A DNA stretch of 64,000 bases from Thiomicrorhabdus sediminis (GCF_005885815.1 NZ_CP040602.1:1007630-1071629), one strand, 5' to 3'; shown: positions 36,951-46,859, counted from the stretch's first letter. The notes: generated from the sequence alone by a model not told the origin. Made by a program: numbers and translations.

Positions 36951-39020
36951 ATGAGAATTCCACGTAATATTTTGGCAAATCAGGTGTTTCACCATAGTTA
37001 CTGGTGGACCTATTGTGTTCGAGACGGTAAGGAAGAGTTTGAAGTCTCTGAGCCGTTCACCGCTCTGATTCAGCAAAAGCCGCATACTTTAGAGCAGTTT
37101 TTCAATGTCTTGGAATGGCCGATGGTGCGCCATAAATTAAGCGAAGCCTTGCAAAAAAAGAATAAAAGCGAACTAGATATTCGTTTTATGACCACCTTCG
37201 ATATTGGGGTTGAGCAGCGATTTTTCCAGAATTCCTTGCATATTATCGAGCAGAATGGTGTCGATGTGATTTGGGCGCAAGCCGTGGAAATCACCGAAAT
37301 GGCGCGTTTTGAGAAAGAGATGGTTGATGCGCAGGGACGCTTGAGTGTGCAGCAGATTCAAGAGCAGCAAAACTTCCTGCAAGAGCAGAACAACCTGATC
37401 AGTTCATCTTACGATAAGCAGTCGCGTTTTTTAGGTTTACTCAGTCATGAATTGCGTTCTCCATTGTTAGGAATTCGCAGCCTGGTTAAACGTATCAAAG
37501 ACAATCATCAGGTTTCCGATGACGTTCTTTTGATGCTTGCAACCATCAATATGACCGCCGAGCAGGCAAATTATCTGGTCAATGATATTTTGACCTATTC
37601 ACAGACCCAGTTCGGCGCGGTAAGTCTCAGGCCTGTGAAAACCTCACTGGCGGAGTTGTTAAGCAATGTTAAGCGCCTGACCCAATCAATCGGTGCGGAT
37701 AAGGGACTGATGATTGCATTGACGCAAATCAATCGTCACAACTGGGTCTATGTTGATAGTGTGCGCTTGACTCAGGTACTTATCAATCTGATTATCAATG
37801 CGATTAAATTCACCCAGTATGGCGGCGTCAATATCGAAGTCAGTGAACCGCATACAGGTGTGTTCCATTTTAAAGTGACCGACTCGGGAGAGGGGATCTC
37901 CGCAGAGGTTCAGCAGTCTATTTTTGAGCCTTTTGCGCAGATAGAAAGCAATGTCGGAGAAAGCAATACACGCTCTCTTGGCGCCGGTTTGGGGTTGTTT
38001 GTGGTCAAAGAGCTGGTTGCTTTGATGGGAGGGGATATTCGCGTTTCCTCAAAACCGGAAGTCGGCACCAGTTTCGAATTTGACCTAAAACTCGAATTGA
38101 TGGATTCAGCCGAAATCGAATTGTTAGAGCAAGCCGAGCAAGATAAGCCGGTTGAGACTGAAACCTTGTCTGCTAAAGTGAAACCGATTGCGGCTTTCAA
38201 GCCACAGCAAAGTTCGGCGCAATCGCCATCTGAACCAACCGGCAAACAACAAAGGCCTCCCAAGACAAAAATCCTGATTGCCGATGATTCCGGTATCAAC
38301 CGCATGGTATTGGCAGGTTATCTACACGATCTGCATTGTGATGTTTATGAAGCGGCCGATGGACGTCAGGCTTGGGATCTGTTCCAGCAAGGTGAGTTTG
38401 ATTATGTGTTGTTGGATATTCAAATGCCGATTATGGACGGTTTACAGGTCGGGCAAAAAATTCTCCATGCAGATAAATCACTGAAAAAACGTCTCAAAGG
38501 GGTTTTTGCGATTACAGCAGGTGGCGAGACATCGGCTTTTGGCGATGAAGCCAAAAGCCCAAGTGAATACGGGTTTGACCGATGGTTAATCAAGCCGGTA
38601 GGAAAAGAACAGATCATTGAATTGATCAGCGAGAATTTCCGTAAAAAAGGTTCCAAGACAATCATCAAGCGGAGTGACTCTGAACTTAAAGCTTCTGGAG
38701 CATCTAATCAAGACTTGATTTATCACCCTAGCGATATTCCGCGGCAGTTTGAAAGCCTGATTCCTCGATTTATTGATGAGATGAAGCAAAGCCTTGAATT
38801 GCTATTGCAGTATAACGCGCAGAACGAAACAGAAAGCATAAAAAAAATGGCGCACTACCTGAAGGGTAATTGCATGCTGTTTCAGCTGGAAAACTGGAGT
38901 ATGCAATTAAAAACATTAGAAAATTTGCAATCAAAGCAAGCAAAAACGCGGGTAAAAACAGGTGAAGAAATTATCACTAATCTGCTTGAAGCGGTGAAAT
39001 TTCTTGAGAAGTCGTTATGA
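36951..39020 (+). CDS. Hybrid sensor histidine kinase with receiver and Hpt domains
   Basis: A 689-residue soluble kinase with no clear membrane span. The order is an N-terminal sensing region (1-120, with PAS-like features), a coiled coil (120-155), HisKA with phospho-His166 (LSHELRSP), HATPase (NLIINAIKF, DSGEGIS, GAGLGLFVVKE, about 270-380), a receiver with acceptor Asp489 (VLLDIQMP) and a C-terminal Hpt with His635 (MAHYLKGNC). This is a complete His-Asp-His relay, ready to pass the phosphate on. A LuxR-type response regulator is encoded 78 bases downstream on the same strand and is the likely output. Confidence 0.95.
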   Translation: MRIPRNILANQVFHHSYWWTYCVRDGKEEFEVSEPFTALIQQKPHTLEQFFNVLEWPMVRHKLSEALQKKNKSELDIRFMTTFDIGVEQRFFQNSLHIIEQNGVDVIWAQAVEITEMARFEKEMVDAQGRLSVQQIQEQQNFLQEQNNLISSSYDKQSRFLGLLSHELRSPLLGIRSLVKRIKDNHQVSDDVLLMLATINMTAEQANYLVNDILTYSQTQFGAVSLRPVKTSLAELLSNVKRLTQSIGADKGLMIALTQINRHNWVYVDSVRLTQVLINLIINAIKFTQYGGVNIEVSEPHTGVFHFKVTDSGEGISAEVQQSIFEPFAQIESNVGESNTRSLGAGLGLFVVKELVALMGGDIRVSSKPEVGTSFEFDLKLELMDSAEIELLEQAEQDKPVETETLSAKVKPIAAFKPQQSSAQSPSEPTGKQQRPPKTKILIADDSGINRMVLAGYLHDLHCDVYEAADGRQAWDLFQQGEFDYVLLDIQMPIMDGLQVGQKILHADKSLKKRLKGVFAITAGGETSAFGDEAKSPSEYGFDRWLIKPVGKEQIIELISENFRKKGSKTIIKRSDSELKASGASNQDLIYHPSDIPRQFESLIPRFIDEMKQSLELLLQYNAQNETESIKKMAHYLKGNCMLFQLENWSMQLKTLENLQSKQAKTRVKTGEEIITNLLEAVKFLEKSL

Positions 39021-39098
39021 ATTAGTCATAATATGTGTAGGGATAAATTACAACTCCTTATTTTATAAGTAAAATTAACAGGTTAGGTGGCGACGAAT

Positions 39099-39746
39099 AT
39101 GTCAGAAAAAATCACTGTACTATTGGCTGAAGACCATGCGCTTGTTCGCGCAGGTTTCAAATCTATTCTTGAAAATGATAGCGACTTTGAAGTTGTTGCT
39201 GAAGCAGAAGATGGCCTTGAGTGTTTAGAGCTTATTCGTGCTAAGTCGCCAAATGTGGTGTTACTTGACTTGTCTATGCCCAAGCTAAGTGGCCTAAACG
39301 CCATTACGCACATTCAAAAACGTTATTCTGAAACCAAGGTTATTGTTTTAACCGCGGCGGAAACTTTGAATGTTTGGCGAGAAGTGTTGGATATGGGAAT
39401 TGATGGTCTAGCAATGAAATCGGTTTCACCAGATGAGTTGGTAGCCGGTATTAAAAAGGTCATGGCTGGTGAGACCTTTATCCACTCTGAAATCAAACCG
39501 ATTTTGGATGCGGAAAGCGATCTTAATAGCAAACGTCTGTCTGTTCGTGAAAAGCAGGTGGTGAAGCTGGTCGCGGAAGGTTATAAGACCAAAGAGATTG
39601 CAGAAATGCTCGATATTAGTGATCGTACCGTTTCAAAACACCGTGAAAACCTAATGACCAAAATGGGCATTACTTCAACAGCTGAGTTGACCAACTATGC
39701 GAATGAGTCTGGTTTAACTAAGGTAGGATTGGAAGAGATTGAATAA
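39099..39746 (+). CDS. LuxR/NarL-type response regulator
   Basis: 215 residues. The receiver domain (VLLAEDHALVRAGF, VVLLDLSMPKLSG) carries the acceptor Asp in DLSMP. The C-terminal GerE/LuxR helix-turn-helix reads LSVREKQVVKLVAEGYKTKEIAEMLDISDRTVSKHR. It is a DNA-binding activator or repressor controlled by phosphorylation, probably from the hybrid kinase encoded just upstream. The ATG at 39099 is used because AGGTGG lies 8 nt before it; the GTG at 39087 would add only four residues. It ends at a terminator. Confidence 0.95.
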   Translation: MSEKITVLLAEDHALVRAGFKSILENDSDFEVVAEAEDGLECLELIRAKSPNVVLLDLSMPKLSGLNAITHIQKRYSETKVIVLTAAETLNVWREVLDMGIDGLAMKSVSPDELVAGIKKVMAGETFIHSEIKPILDAESDLNSKRLSVREKQVVKLVAEGYKTKEIAEMLDISDRTVSKHRENLMTKMGITSTAELTNYANESGLTKVGLEEIE

Positions 39747-39766
39747 CTCTTAAAGTTCAGAGTCAG

Positions 39767-39793
39767 AAAAAGGCGCCAATTGGCGCCTTTTTT
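39767..39793. terminator. Bidirectional terminator after the response regulator gene
   Basis: AAAAAGGCGCC-AATT-GGCGCCTTTTTT, a perfect symmetric hairpin between convergent genes (regulator and DUF5610). Confidence 0.95.
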
Positions 39794-39823
39794 GTTTTTA
39801 ATCCACTCTGTCTTAAGCAATGA

Positions 39824-40567
39824 CTAGGATTTATCTTCCGTTGTTGCAACCGATTCTGTTTCAGTCGCTACGGTTGTCTCTGCACTATTGTCTAGTGTGG
39901 GTTCAATTCCTAAAAACTGGTTTCTAAAAATCGTCAATCGATCCTGTAGTAAGCCATAGGTTCTGTCGATATTATTGGCGACTTCGCCTTCGAGTACATT
40001 TAAGTCTCCGAGAATATCACGTGCTTCGTCAAACCCGGAGGTTAGGCCGCCACCGACCACATCCAAAAAGTGGTTGATCAACTCTTCTCCTTCCAGTTCC
40101 GGGTTGGCTCTTTGAAAGCCCGGTAAAAACGCAATCGCACCATCGGCGATACGCTTAGCGGTATTTTCCGGAGTCCAGTAATCCAAGCCACCCTGTGACT
40201 TCAAGGCCTCTTCACTAATAGGAGCCGGTTGATTTTCATTCGGTGTAATCTGCATCTGTTCGGAAAGAATTTCATTAAGCTTTTCAATGGCTGCTTGATA
40301 GGTAATCTTTAAGGTGTTTTGCTGGGTTAGCGTGCCATCTCCGAATAAATGGGCAACCAAGCTGGCTTGACGCTCATTGCGAATTTCCATCTGACTGGCT
40401 TTGATTGAGGCCTGTTCAGGCAGTTCGCGGTTTTGCTGGGCATTACTGTGAATAGCCGCTTGCTCACTGCGTTTGTTGAGAGCATGTTGCGATGGGTGAG
40501 AATAATCGTTTTGATTTTTCAGGGCGTTTAACACCCCCAATGCTTTGTTATCAATAGCCATCATCAA
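39824..40567 (-). CDS. DUF5610 domain protein
   Basis: About 247 residues, no signal peptide. An N-terminal Gln/Asn-rich, low-complexity half (SHPSQHALNKRSEQ) precedes the domain at about 90-220 with DYWTPENTAKRIADGAIAFLPGF, NPELEGEELINHFLDVVGGGLTSGFDEARDIL and NNIDRTYGLLQDRL. This pattern matches the DUF5610 family of unknown role. Three ATG codons in a row occur at the start; the second (40564) has the best spacing to AAGGA. It is encoded opposite the two-component pair. Function unknown. Confidence 0.85.
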   Translation of the reverse strand: MMMAIDNKALGVLNALKNQNDYSHPSQHALNKRSEQAAIHSNAQQNRELPEQASIKASQMEIRNERQASLVAHLFGDGTLTQQNTLKITYQAAIEKLNEILSEQMQITPNENQPAPISEEALKSQGGLDYWTPENTAKRIADGAIAFLPGFQRANPELEGEELINHFLDVVGGGLTSGFDEARDILGDLNVLEGEVANNIDRTYGLLQDRLTIFRNQFLGIEPTLDNSAETTVATETESVATTEDKS

Positions 40568-40879
40568 TTCCTTTTGCTGGTCGTTATGCTCTAGCGCATT
40601 GATATTTATAGTTTTATGCTAACATGTTTAACACTGTTTTTTTCATTGTTAAAGCAAATATAGAGCTGGTAATGAGTTTATCGGCAGGATGACTGAAAAG
40701 TTAATAGCTGGATTGAAAATAATTTTCGCCTAATTTGACGACGATAGATTCAGTGCTCTTAAATACTGTCGTTTTGCCTGCCCAATAAAGCCTGTTTTTA
40801 TTAGATAAATTAAGCAGAAATGGACGTTTCCTGTTATTATGCGCACTAAATTTTTTAAGCTTAACAAACGGATGGTTAG
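40568..40879. other. Intergenic region between DUF5610 and prfB
   Basis: 312 AT-rich bases with no ORF of note. It holds the divergent promoters; a TATTAT -10-like box lies near 40837. A short inverted repeat TTTAACA / TGTTAAA is seen around 40627-40653; its role is unclear. Confidence 0.5.
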
Positions 40880-41975
40880 ATGGAACTGAATCCAATTTAC
40901 AGTCGTATTGAAGATTACCAGGCACGCAGTGATGTGCTTAGGGGGTATCTTTGACTATGAGAGCAAGGCAGAACGTTTAGAAGAGGTCTCCAAGGAGCTT
41001 GAAGACCCAAATATCTGGAACGATCCAGAAAAAGCCCAAGCTTTGGGTAAAGAGAAGTCTCAGCTGGAAAATATCGTCAATACTCTGCAAGAGTTGGCCG
41101 ACGGTACCGAAGCCACCAAAGAGTTGTTGGAAATGGCAGAGATGGACGAAGACCAGGAAATGGTCGATGAAGTGGTTTCTGAATTGGACCGTTTGGGTGA
41201 AAGCCTCGATAAACTTGAGTTCCAGCGTATGTTCTCTGGCGAAATGGATGCCAATAACGCCTACTTGGAAATTCAGTCCGGTTCAGGTGGAACCGAGGCG
41301 CAAGACTGGGCCAATATGATCCTGCGTATGTATTTACGTTGGGCGGACGGTCACGGTTTTAAAGCGGAAATCACTGAAATTTCGGATGGTGATGTCGCCG
41401 GTATCAAAGGGGCAACCATCCATGTTCAGGGGGATTACGCCTATGGTTGGTTAAGAACCGAATTGGGTGTGCATCGTCTGGTGCGTAAATCGCCGTTTGA
41501 TTCCAATGCCAAACGCCATACTTCGTTTGCATCGGTGTTTGTTTCGCCGGAAATCGATGACAGTTTCGAAATCGATATCAACCCGGCCGATTTGCGAATC
41601 GATGTGTACCGCGCCAGTGGTGCCGGTGGTCAGCACGTTAACCGAACCGAGTCAGCGGTGCGTATTACCCACTTGCCGACCAATACGGTTACTCAGTGTC
41701 AGAACGGTCGTTCCCAGCATCAGAACAAAGCCGAGGCGATGAAACAGTTACGCGCCAAGCTTTATGAGTTGGAAATGTTAAACCGCAGTGCGGAAAAACA
41801 AGCGTTGGAAGATTCCAAGTCGGATATCGGTTGGGGCAGTCAGATTCGTTCTTATGTATTGGATTCAGGACGAATCAAGGATTTGCGTACCGGTGTCGAA
41901 ACCGGTAATACTCAGGCGGTGCTTGATGGTGCTTTGGACCAGTTTATTGTCGCCAGTCTAAAAGCCGGTATTTAA
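40880..41975 (+). CDS. prfB: Peptide chain release factor 2, with programmed +1 frameshift
   Basis: RF2 (364 residues) terminates at UGA and UAA. The gene is split by the conserved autoregulatory frameshift. Frame 0 starts at ATG 40880 ([24 protein letters not shown]) and meets an in-frame TGA at 40952-40954. The slip sequence CTT-TGA-C is preceded by an internal Shine-Dalgarno AGGGGG (40940-40945). After a +1 shift translation resumes with GAC (40953) as DYESKAERL and continues to 41975. The release motif is [14 protein letters not shown], and SPF (codon recognition) is present. Low RF2 favours shifting and so raises its own synthesis. The lysS gene follows. Confidence 0.98.
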
Positions 41976-42099
41976 TTGGCTTTTAGGCTAGAGTTTCACT
42001 AGCGAAAGCCGTAAAATATCGGCTTTAATTTCAACCGTTGGTCAGCTCAAAAAGCCAGCGGTGTGCTACAAAATTTACAGAATTTAAGAGAGAAAGTTC

Positions 42100-43611
42100 A
42101 TGTCGGAAACACAAAATACTGTGCCTGAAGTTGATGAGAATAAAATTATTGCCGAACGTCGGGCGAAATTGACTTCACTAAGAGAAGAAGGGCACTCTTA
42201 CCCTAACAGTTTCCGTCGTGAGAACAGTGCCGCCGATTTACAGGCTGAATACAGTGGTTTTGAGAAAGAGGCGTTGGCTGAGATGGAGCCGGTACGTGTT
42301 AAGGTTGCCGGTCGTATGATGTTGCGTCGTATTATGGGTAAGGCCAGTTTTGCGACTTTGCAAGACCACACAGGCCGTATCCAGGTCTATGTGACTCGTG
42401 ATGAATTGCCGGAAGGTTTCTATAACACTCAATTCAAGAAATGGGATTTGGGTGATATTATCGGTGCCGAAGGTTACCTGTTCAAAACCAATACTGGTGA
42501 GCTGTCTATCCATGTTGAAAGCATCGAGTTGATTACCAAATCGATCCGTCCATTACCGGATAAGTTTCACGGTCTGCAAGACCAGGAAATGCGATACCGC
42601 CAGCGTTATGTGGATTTGATCGTTAACCAGGAAAGCCGCGAAACGTTCATGCTGCGTTCAAAAATCGTCCAGCACGTGCGTAACTTCCTAATCCGTAAAG
42701 AGTTTATGGAAGTGGAAACGCCGATGATGCATGTTATCCCCGGGGGGGCCACAGCCAAGCCGTTTGCCACACACCACAATGCTTTGGATATGCCATTGTT
42801 CTTGCGTATCGCGCCGGAACTTTATCTAAAGCGTCTGGTTGTTGGTGGCTTTGAGCGTGTTTTCGAAATCAACCGTTCTTTCCGTAACGAAGGGCTATCG
42901 ACGCGTCACAATCCGGAGTTCACTATGGTTGAATTCTACGCGGCCTATACCGATTACCACCAGTTGATGGACTACACCGAAGAACTGTTGAAAGAATTGG
43001 CAGAACTGGCTCTGGGTTCAACCAAGGTGCCATACCAAGGTCAGGAGTTCGATTTCGGTAAGCCGTTCGCACGTTTAACCATGAAAGATGCGATCATGCA
43101 GTACAACCCAGATATCACTGCTGAGCAGTTGGATTCACTTGAGTCTGCAACGGCAATCGCACAGTCTTTGCATATTAAGCTACCGGAAGGTGCTGGCCTT
43201 GGCAAGGTAATGACCGAGATCTTTGAGGAGACCGTTGAAGAAAAACTGATGGATCCGACTTTCATTACCGAGTATCCGGCGGAAGTTTCTCCATTGGCGC
43301 GTCGTAATGATGAAAACCCGTTTATCACCGACCGTTTCGAACTGTTTATCGGAGGTCGTGAATTGGCTAACGGTTTCAACGAGTTGAACGATGCTGAAGA
43401 TCAGGCAGAGCGTTTCAAGGCTCAGGTAGAAGCTAAAGATGCCGGTGATGATGAAGCGATGCACTTCGATGAAGACTACATCACCGCGCTAGAGCACGGT
43501 ATGCCACCAACAGCGGGTGAAGGTATCGGTATCGACCGTTTGGTGATGCTATTCACCGATTCGGCCTCTATCCGTGATGTTCTATTGTTCCCGCATATGC
43601 GTCAAAACTAA
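42100..43611 (+). CDS. lysS: Lysyl-tRNA synthetase (class II)
   Basis: 503 residues. It charges tRNA-Lys. The N-terminal OB-fold anticodon-binding domain includes [23 protein letters not shown]. The class II catalytic domain has motif 1 ([22 protein letters not shown]), motif 2 ([15 protein letters not shown]) and motif 3 ([24 protein letters not shown]). The length is that of E. coli LysS (505). It follows prfB by 124 bases, the same pairing as in E. coli, and ends with a strong terminator. Confidence 0.99.
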   Translation: MSETQNTVPEVDENKIIAERRAKLTSLREEGHSYPNSFRRENSAADLQAEYSGFEKEALAEMEPVRVKVAGRMMLRRIMGKASFATLQDHTGRIQVYVTRDELPEGFYNTQFKKWDLGDIIGAEGYLFKTNTGELSIHVESIELITKSIRPLPDKFHGLQDQEMRYRQRYVDLIVNQESRETFMLRSKIVQHVRNFLIRKEFMEVETPMMHVIPGGATAKPFATHHNALDMPLFLRIAPELYLKRLVVGGFERVFEINRSFRNEGLSTRHNPEFTMVEFYAAYTDYHQLMDYTEELLKELAELALGSTKVPYQGQEFDFGKPFARLTMKDAIMQYNPDITAEQLDSLESATAIAQSLHIKLPEGAGLGKVMTEIFEETVEEKLMDPTFITEYPAEVSPLARRNDENPFITDRFELFIGGRELANGFNELNDAEDQAERFKAQVEAKDAGDDEAMHFDEDYITALEHGMPPTAGEGIGIDRLVMLFTDSASIRDVLLFPHMRQN

Positions 43612-43635
43612 TTTCCTCGCCGATTTAGTTTACAC

Positions 43636-43673
43636 AAAAGCCACTTTCTTAAAGTTAGGAAAGTGGCTTTTTT
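43636..43673 (+). terminator. Intrinsic terminator after lysS
   Basis: AAGCCACTTTC / GAAAGTGGCTT stem of 11 bp with a TTAAAGTTAG loop and a T-run. Confidence 0.95.
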
Positions 43674-43706
43674 ATTTGTAAATGCAGAGAGTTATAAGAG
43701 CTTGTT

Positions 43707-44126
43707 ATGTTGCAGATTGTATTAACCGATTATCAAGAACCGAATCGTTCATTGATGAATCAAATCCGCTTTACGGTTTTCTGTGACGAGCAGGGCGTTG
43801 ATCCGGCTTTAGAGTTGGATGAGTTTGATGAAGTGTCTATTCATGCCTTGGCTTTTGTCGATGGTAAGCCAGTCGCTACAGGGCGAATGCAAGACGACGG
43901 ACATATAGGTCGTATTGCGGTATTGAAGGCGTATCGTGGTCAGAACATTGGTTCGGCGGTGATGAATGCTTTAATTGATCAGGCTAAGAAAAAAGGACTT
44001 GATAGAGTCTATCTTGGTTCGCAATTAACTGCCATACCATTTTACCAAAAGCTTGGTTTTGCAGAGTATGGTGATATTTTTCTGGATGCGGATATTGAGC
44101 ATAAGCATATGGAACTGGTTTTCTAA
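43707..44126 (+). CDS. GNAT family N-acetyltransferase
   Basis: A 139-residue acetyl-CoA-dependent N-acetyltransferase of the small GNAT type (ElaA/YjcF-like). The acetyl-CoA loop reads RIAVLKAYRGQNIGSAVM with the Q/R-x-x-G-x-G/A pattern. The N-terminal IRFTVFCDEQGV resembles ElaA-type proteins. The C-terminal AIPFYQKLGF is family-standard. The acceptor is unknown. A single gene between two terminators. Confidence 0.93.
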   Translation: MLQIVLTDYQEPNRSLMNQIRFTVFCDEQGVDPALELDEFDEVSIHALAFVDGKPVATGRMQDDGHIGRIAVLKAYRGQNIGSAVMNALIDQAKKKGLDRVYLGSQLTAIPFYQKLGFAEYGDIFLDADIEHKHMELVF

Positions 44127-44133
44127 AGCCAAT

Positions 44134-44160
44134 AAAAAACCCGCATTAAGCGGGTTTTTT
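44134..44160. terminator. Terminator between the GNAT gene and ygfZ
   Basis: An A-run, CCCGC / GCGGG stem with an ATTAA loop, and a T-run; it serves both convergent genes. Confidence 0.94.
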
Positions 44161-44180
44161 ATTTATCTGTTGAAAAAGAA

Positions 44181-45266
44181 TTATTCTTCTTCTGTCACCA
44201 GATAAGGTAAGGGTTCAATACTGACTTTAGCGCCGTTTTCGCTTGTTAAGTCACCGGTCGCACCTTCCAGTGATTTTAAGGTGCCAACCGCCAAGCATAG
44301 GGTGCCGGTGAAGATGTCGCTGCTGGCGTTTAAAACGGTCAGCTTGTGAGTCTTGTCGGCTTCATCCTTAAGCTCCAAGCTATCGCCCGGATTTAGGTCT
44401 AGGTTTTCTGCCAGATGAAGGCGTAAAGTACGTTTGGTGACCTTGCCGCGGTAGTGAATACGGGCAATAATCTCTTGTCCCGGGAAACAGCCTTTCTGGA
44501 AGTTGATGGCATCCAATTTATCCAGGTTGAGGAACTGTGCAGTGAATTGCCCTGTAGTGGCTTCGGTGATGTGAGCGACACCGCTGGCGATATCGAGTAA
44601 ACGCCAGTCATAGCTATTGGTGACATCACTGTTATCGCGGATTTTTTTCCACGCTTCTTTCATCTGCTCAGCAGGGCCGAATAGCGCATATTTGTGGTAA
44701 GGACCCGGTACCTTGATAACCAAAACATCTTTCATATGACGGCTTGAGATAAAGCCGGATTCGAAGTCGTGCTTAACCTTGGTGTTTAAGCGGCGCTGGA
44801 TATCCAGGTCACCAAACTCTCCGGCAAAACCGATGTGGATCAGCTCCTGTGAAACTTCAGTCAGTTGCACATCGGAACGCAAGACAAACATCTGCAGGCG
44901 CTTGAGAATCGGTTCACGCAAAGAGCCGTCAAAGCTTAGATAAAAATCACCTTGGTATTTAAATACCAAAAAGTCTGCCAGCACATTACCTTGCGGATCG
45001 CAGTAAGCGGAAATCTGTGCGTGGTGATCATCGACCTTGTTAATGTCACTGGTTAACTGCGCCTGCAAAAACTGTTGCGCTTCAGAACCTGCCACCTTGA
45101 TCAAGGCTTGGTGGGTCAGGCTGGTAACCACAGGCCCGTTTTTAATGAGAATACGCTCTAGTTCGGCATGACCAAAAGTGGTGATTTTGCCGTGTTCGTC
45201 AAATTGTGCATTTTGTTCGGCCAGATGTTCTGCCCAGATTGGATCTAGTTGCGTATTTGCTGTCAT
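44181..45266 (-). CDS. ygfZ: YgfZ/GcvT-like folate-dependent Fe-S maintenance protein
   Basis: 361 residues from ATG 45266 (AAGG 9 nt upstream). It belongs to the YgfZ family, tetrahydrofolate-binding relatives of GcvT that help repair or assemble Fe-S clusters. The family hallmark K-G-C-F-P-G-Q-E appears as KGCFPGQEIIARIHYRGKV. The N-terminal ISAYCDPQGNVLADFLVF region and a C-terminal barrel follow. A longer frame to 45290 is possible. A single gene convergent with the GNAT gene. Confidence 0.93.
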   Translation of the reverse strand: MTANTQLDPIWAEHLAEQNAQFDEHGKITTFGHAELERILIKNGPVVTSLTHQALIKVAGSEAQQFLQAQLTSDINKVDDHHAQISAYCDPQGNVLADFLVFKYQGDFYLSFDGSLREPILKRLQMFVLRSDVQLTEVSQELIHIGFAGEFGDLDIQRRLNTKVKHDFESGFISSRHMKDVLVIKVPGPYHKYALFGPAEQMKEAWKKIRDNSDVTNSYDWRLLDIASGVAHITEATTGQFTAQFLNLDKLDAINFQKGCFPGQEIIARIHYRGKVTKRTLRLHLAENLDLNPGDSLELKDEADKTHKLTVLNASSDIFTGTLCLAVGTLKSLEGATGDLTSENGAKVSIEPLPYLVTEEE

Positions 45267-45591
45267 GTTTGTAGACCTTTTGAAGACCATTAGGATTACG
45301 ATTTTTTAATTTGTGCGTGATGATACCTAACTGACGTTAAATAACAAGTTATCTATCTTTAAGTCGTTGCCGTTTCATCATTTTGTAGAATTTTTTATAG
45401 GGATAAAATATTTTTTCTCAAGAGTTTGAAGGCATTTAGTTGTCATGTCGGTTTAAATTTCATTGAATTTAATGGGTGTACTCAGTAATATGGATAAATA
45501 TTATTTGACGGCTTTGCCAAACAGAAAACTAGCCCTAGGCTTAATTGGACAATAGTGGCGTCAAGTTCTGGTTTTATTATGGAGAATGCTT
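45267..45591. other. Intergenic region upstream of cheW
   Basis: 325 bases, AT-rich, between divergent ygfZ and cheW. A TTGACG box at 45517 has no convincing -10 partner, and no clear flagellar (sigma28) promoter was recognised. No ORF or strong hairpin seen. Confidence 0.5.
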
Positions 45592-46152
45592 GTGGCAACG
45601 ACTAAGCAAGAGTTTTTGACCTTTATCTTGGGTAAAGAAGAGTTCGGTGTAGAGATTCAGCGAGTTCAGGAAATCCGTGGCTGGGAAAAGCCGAGACCTT
45701 TACCTAATGTACCGGTTTATGTAAAAGGGGTGATCGACCTGCGCGGTACGGTTGTTCCGATTATCGATTTGCGTGAACGTTTTAAGTTACCTGCCAGTTA
45801 TGGCGGTACCACGGTTGTTATCGTTGTCCATGTGATTACCTCTTTGGGAGAGCGTATTGTCGGTTTGGTGGTTGATGCCGTTTCTGATGTGCACAGCTTC
45901 GATATGAGCAGTCTGCAGCCGCCACCGGATATCTCAGCGTCATTGGATAACCAGTTTATGTTGGGGTTAACCTCGATTAAGCCGGAAGAAGCGCAAAGTG
46001 CCGCCGGCAATGTCAATTCCAATGCCGAAGATAAGCCGACCAAGTCAAGAATGGTGATTCTGGTTGATTTGGATAAGTTGGCATCGGATGGTCTGATTGA
46101 AAAGATCGACGAGAATGAAGAGGATGAGAATCTGCCGGTTAGAAACGGCTAA
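45592..46152 (+). CDS. cheW: Chemotaxis coupling protein CheW
   Basis: About 186 residues with the CheW SH3-like fold: FLTFILGKEEFGVEIQRVQEIRGW, PNVPVYVKGVIDLRGTVVPIIDLRERF and GLVVDAVSDVHSF. It links receptors to the CheA kinase. Compared with E. coli CheW (167) there is an acidic insertion and tail (NVNSNAEDKPTKSR; KIDENEEDENLPVRN). The start is GTG 45592, 7 nt after GGAG; the ATG at 45586 sits one base after the same GGAG. No other che genes adjoin it, so it is an orphan. Confidence 0.95.
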   Translation: MATTKQEFLTFILGKEEFGVEIQRVQEIRGWEKPRPLPNVPVYVKGVIDLRGTVVPIIDLRERFKLPASYGGTTVVIVVHVITSLGERIVGLVVDAVSDVHSFDMSSLQPPPDISASLDNQFMLGLTSIKPEEAQSAAGNVNSNAEDKPTKSRMVILVDLDKLASDGLIEKIDENEEDENLPVRNG

Positions 46153-46173
46153 AGTTGTTTTCTTATTCAATAC

Positions 46174-46201
46174 AAAAAAACCGGCTTATGCCGGTTTTTT
46201 T
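46174..46201. terminator. Bidirectional terminator between cheW and queD
   Basis: ACCGGC / GCCGGT with a TTAT loop, flanked by seven As and a long T-run, between convergent genes. Confidence 0.95.
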
Positions 46202-46222
46202 GTCTGTCGATTGGCTTGTTGC

Positions 46223-46603
46223 CTAATCGTTTGAGTAGGTAACGCAGTTACGGTCGTTTTCCCAAACGGTAATGCTGTGCATGGCAACCGCGTCTGTACT
46301 GATGCGTTTATTGATTTCATCAAACAGGTAAACCGCGATGTTCTCAGCGGTAGGGTTAACTTCTTGGAAGTGCTCATGATCATTTAAAAAGCTATGATCG
46401 AGTTCTTTGATCACTTCTTTGGCGTGGCGTTTGATCTCTTTAAAATCGATAACCATACCGATCTCGTTCAGTTTTTCACCTCTGACCTGAACTTCGATTT
46501 TCCAGTTATGTCCATGCAGTTTTGCACAATCACCCGGATAACCTCTTAGGCTATGGGCGGAAGCAAAATCTAACAAGGTTTTTAAAACAAAGCGTTGAGC
46601 CAT
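46223..46603 (-). CDS. queD: 6-carboxytetrahydropterin synthase QueD
   Basis: 126 residues. It converts dihydroneopterin triphosphate to 6-carboxytetrahydropterin in queuosine (preQ0) synthesis. It shows the zinc-binding His pattern in SAHSLRGYPGDCAKLHGHNW, with the catalytic Cys in GDCAKLHGH, and the acidic/His residues ELDHSFLND and NPTAENIA. It is at the typical length for QueD (about 120). The other que genes are not in the window. Confidence 0.95.
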   Translation of the reverse strand: MAQRFVLKTLLDFASAHSLRGYPGDCAKLHGHNWKIEVQVRGEKLNEIGMVIDFKEIKRHAKEVIKELDHSFLNDHEHFQEVNPTAENIAVYLFDEINKRISTDAVAMHSITVWENDRNCVTYSND

Positions 46604-46859
46604 AACTGTTTCTATCTCTTAAGTAAGTCAAGCAAGCCGATTAATTTGCCAGCTTAGAATATTTAGCGCCTTATTCAACGGTTTTGCAAATGTATTGATT
46701 GGCAAGCTCTCGTCGATTGGAGTACTAAAGCATGTGTTGTCATTAAAGGCCACGGATTATAATGAAATCCACGGGGGATGCAAGTTTAAACTCCCTAAGT
46801 GGCTGAAAAATTTATTGTTTTATCGTGGTTTTTACGCTTTATTTCAAGCATCTAGCCGA

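Noticed and set aside
42005-42026. Hairpin AAAGCCG / CGGCTTT between prfB and lysS
   Set aside because: The stem is short and lacks a T-run, so it is not supported as a terminator, and prfB-lysS is probably one operon.
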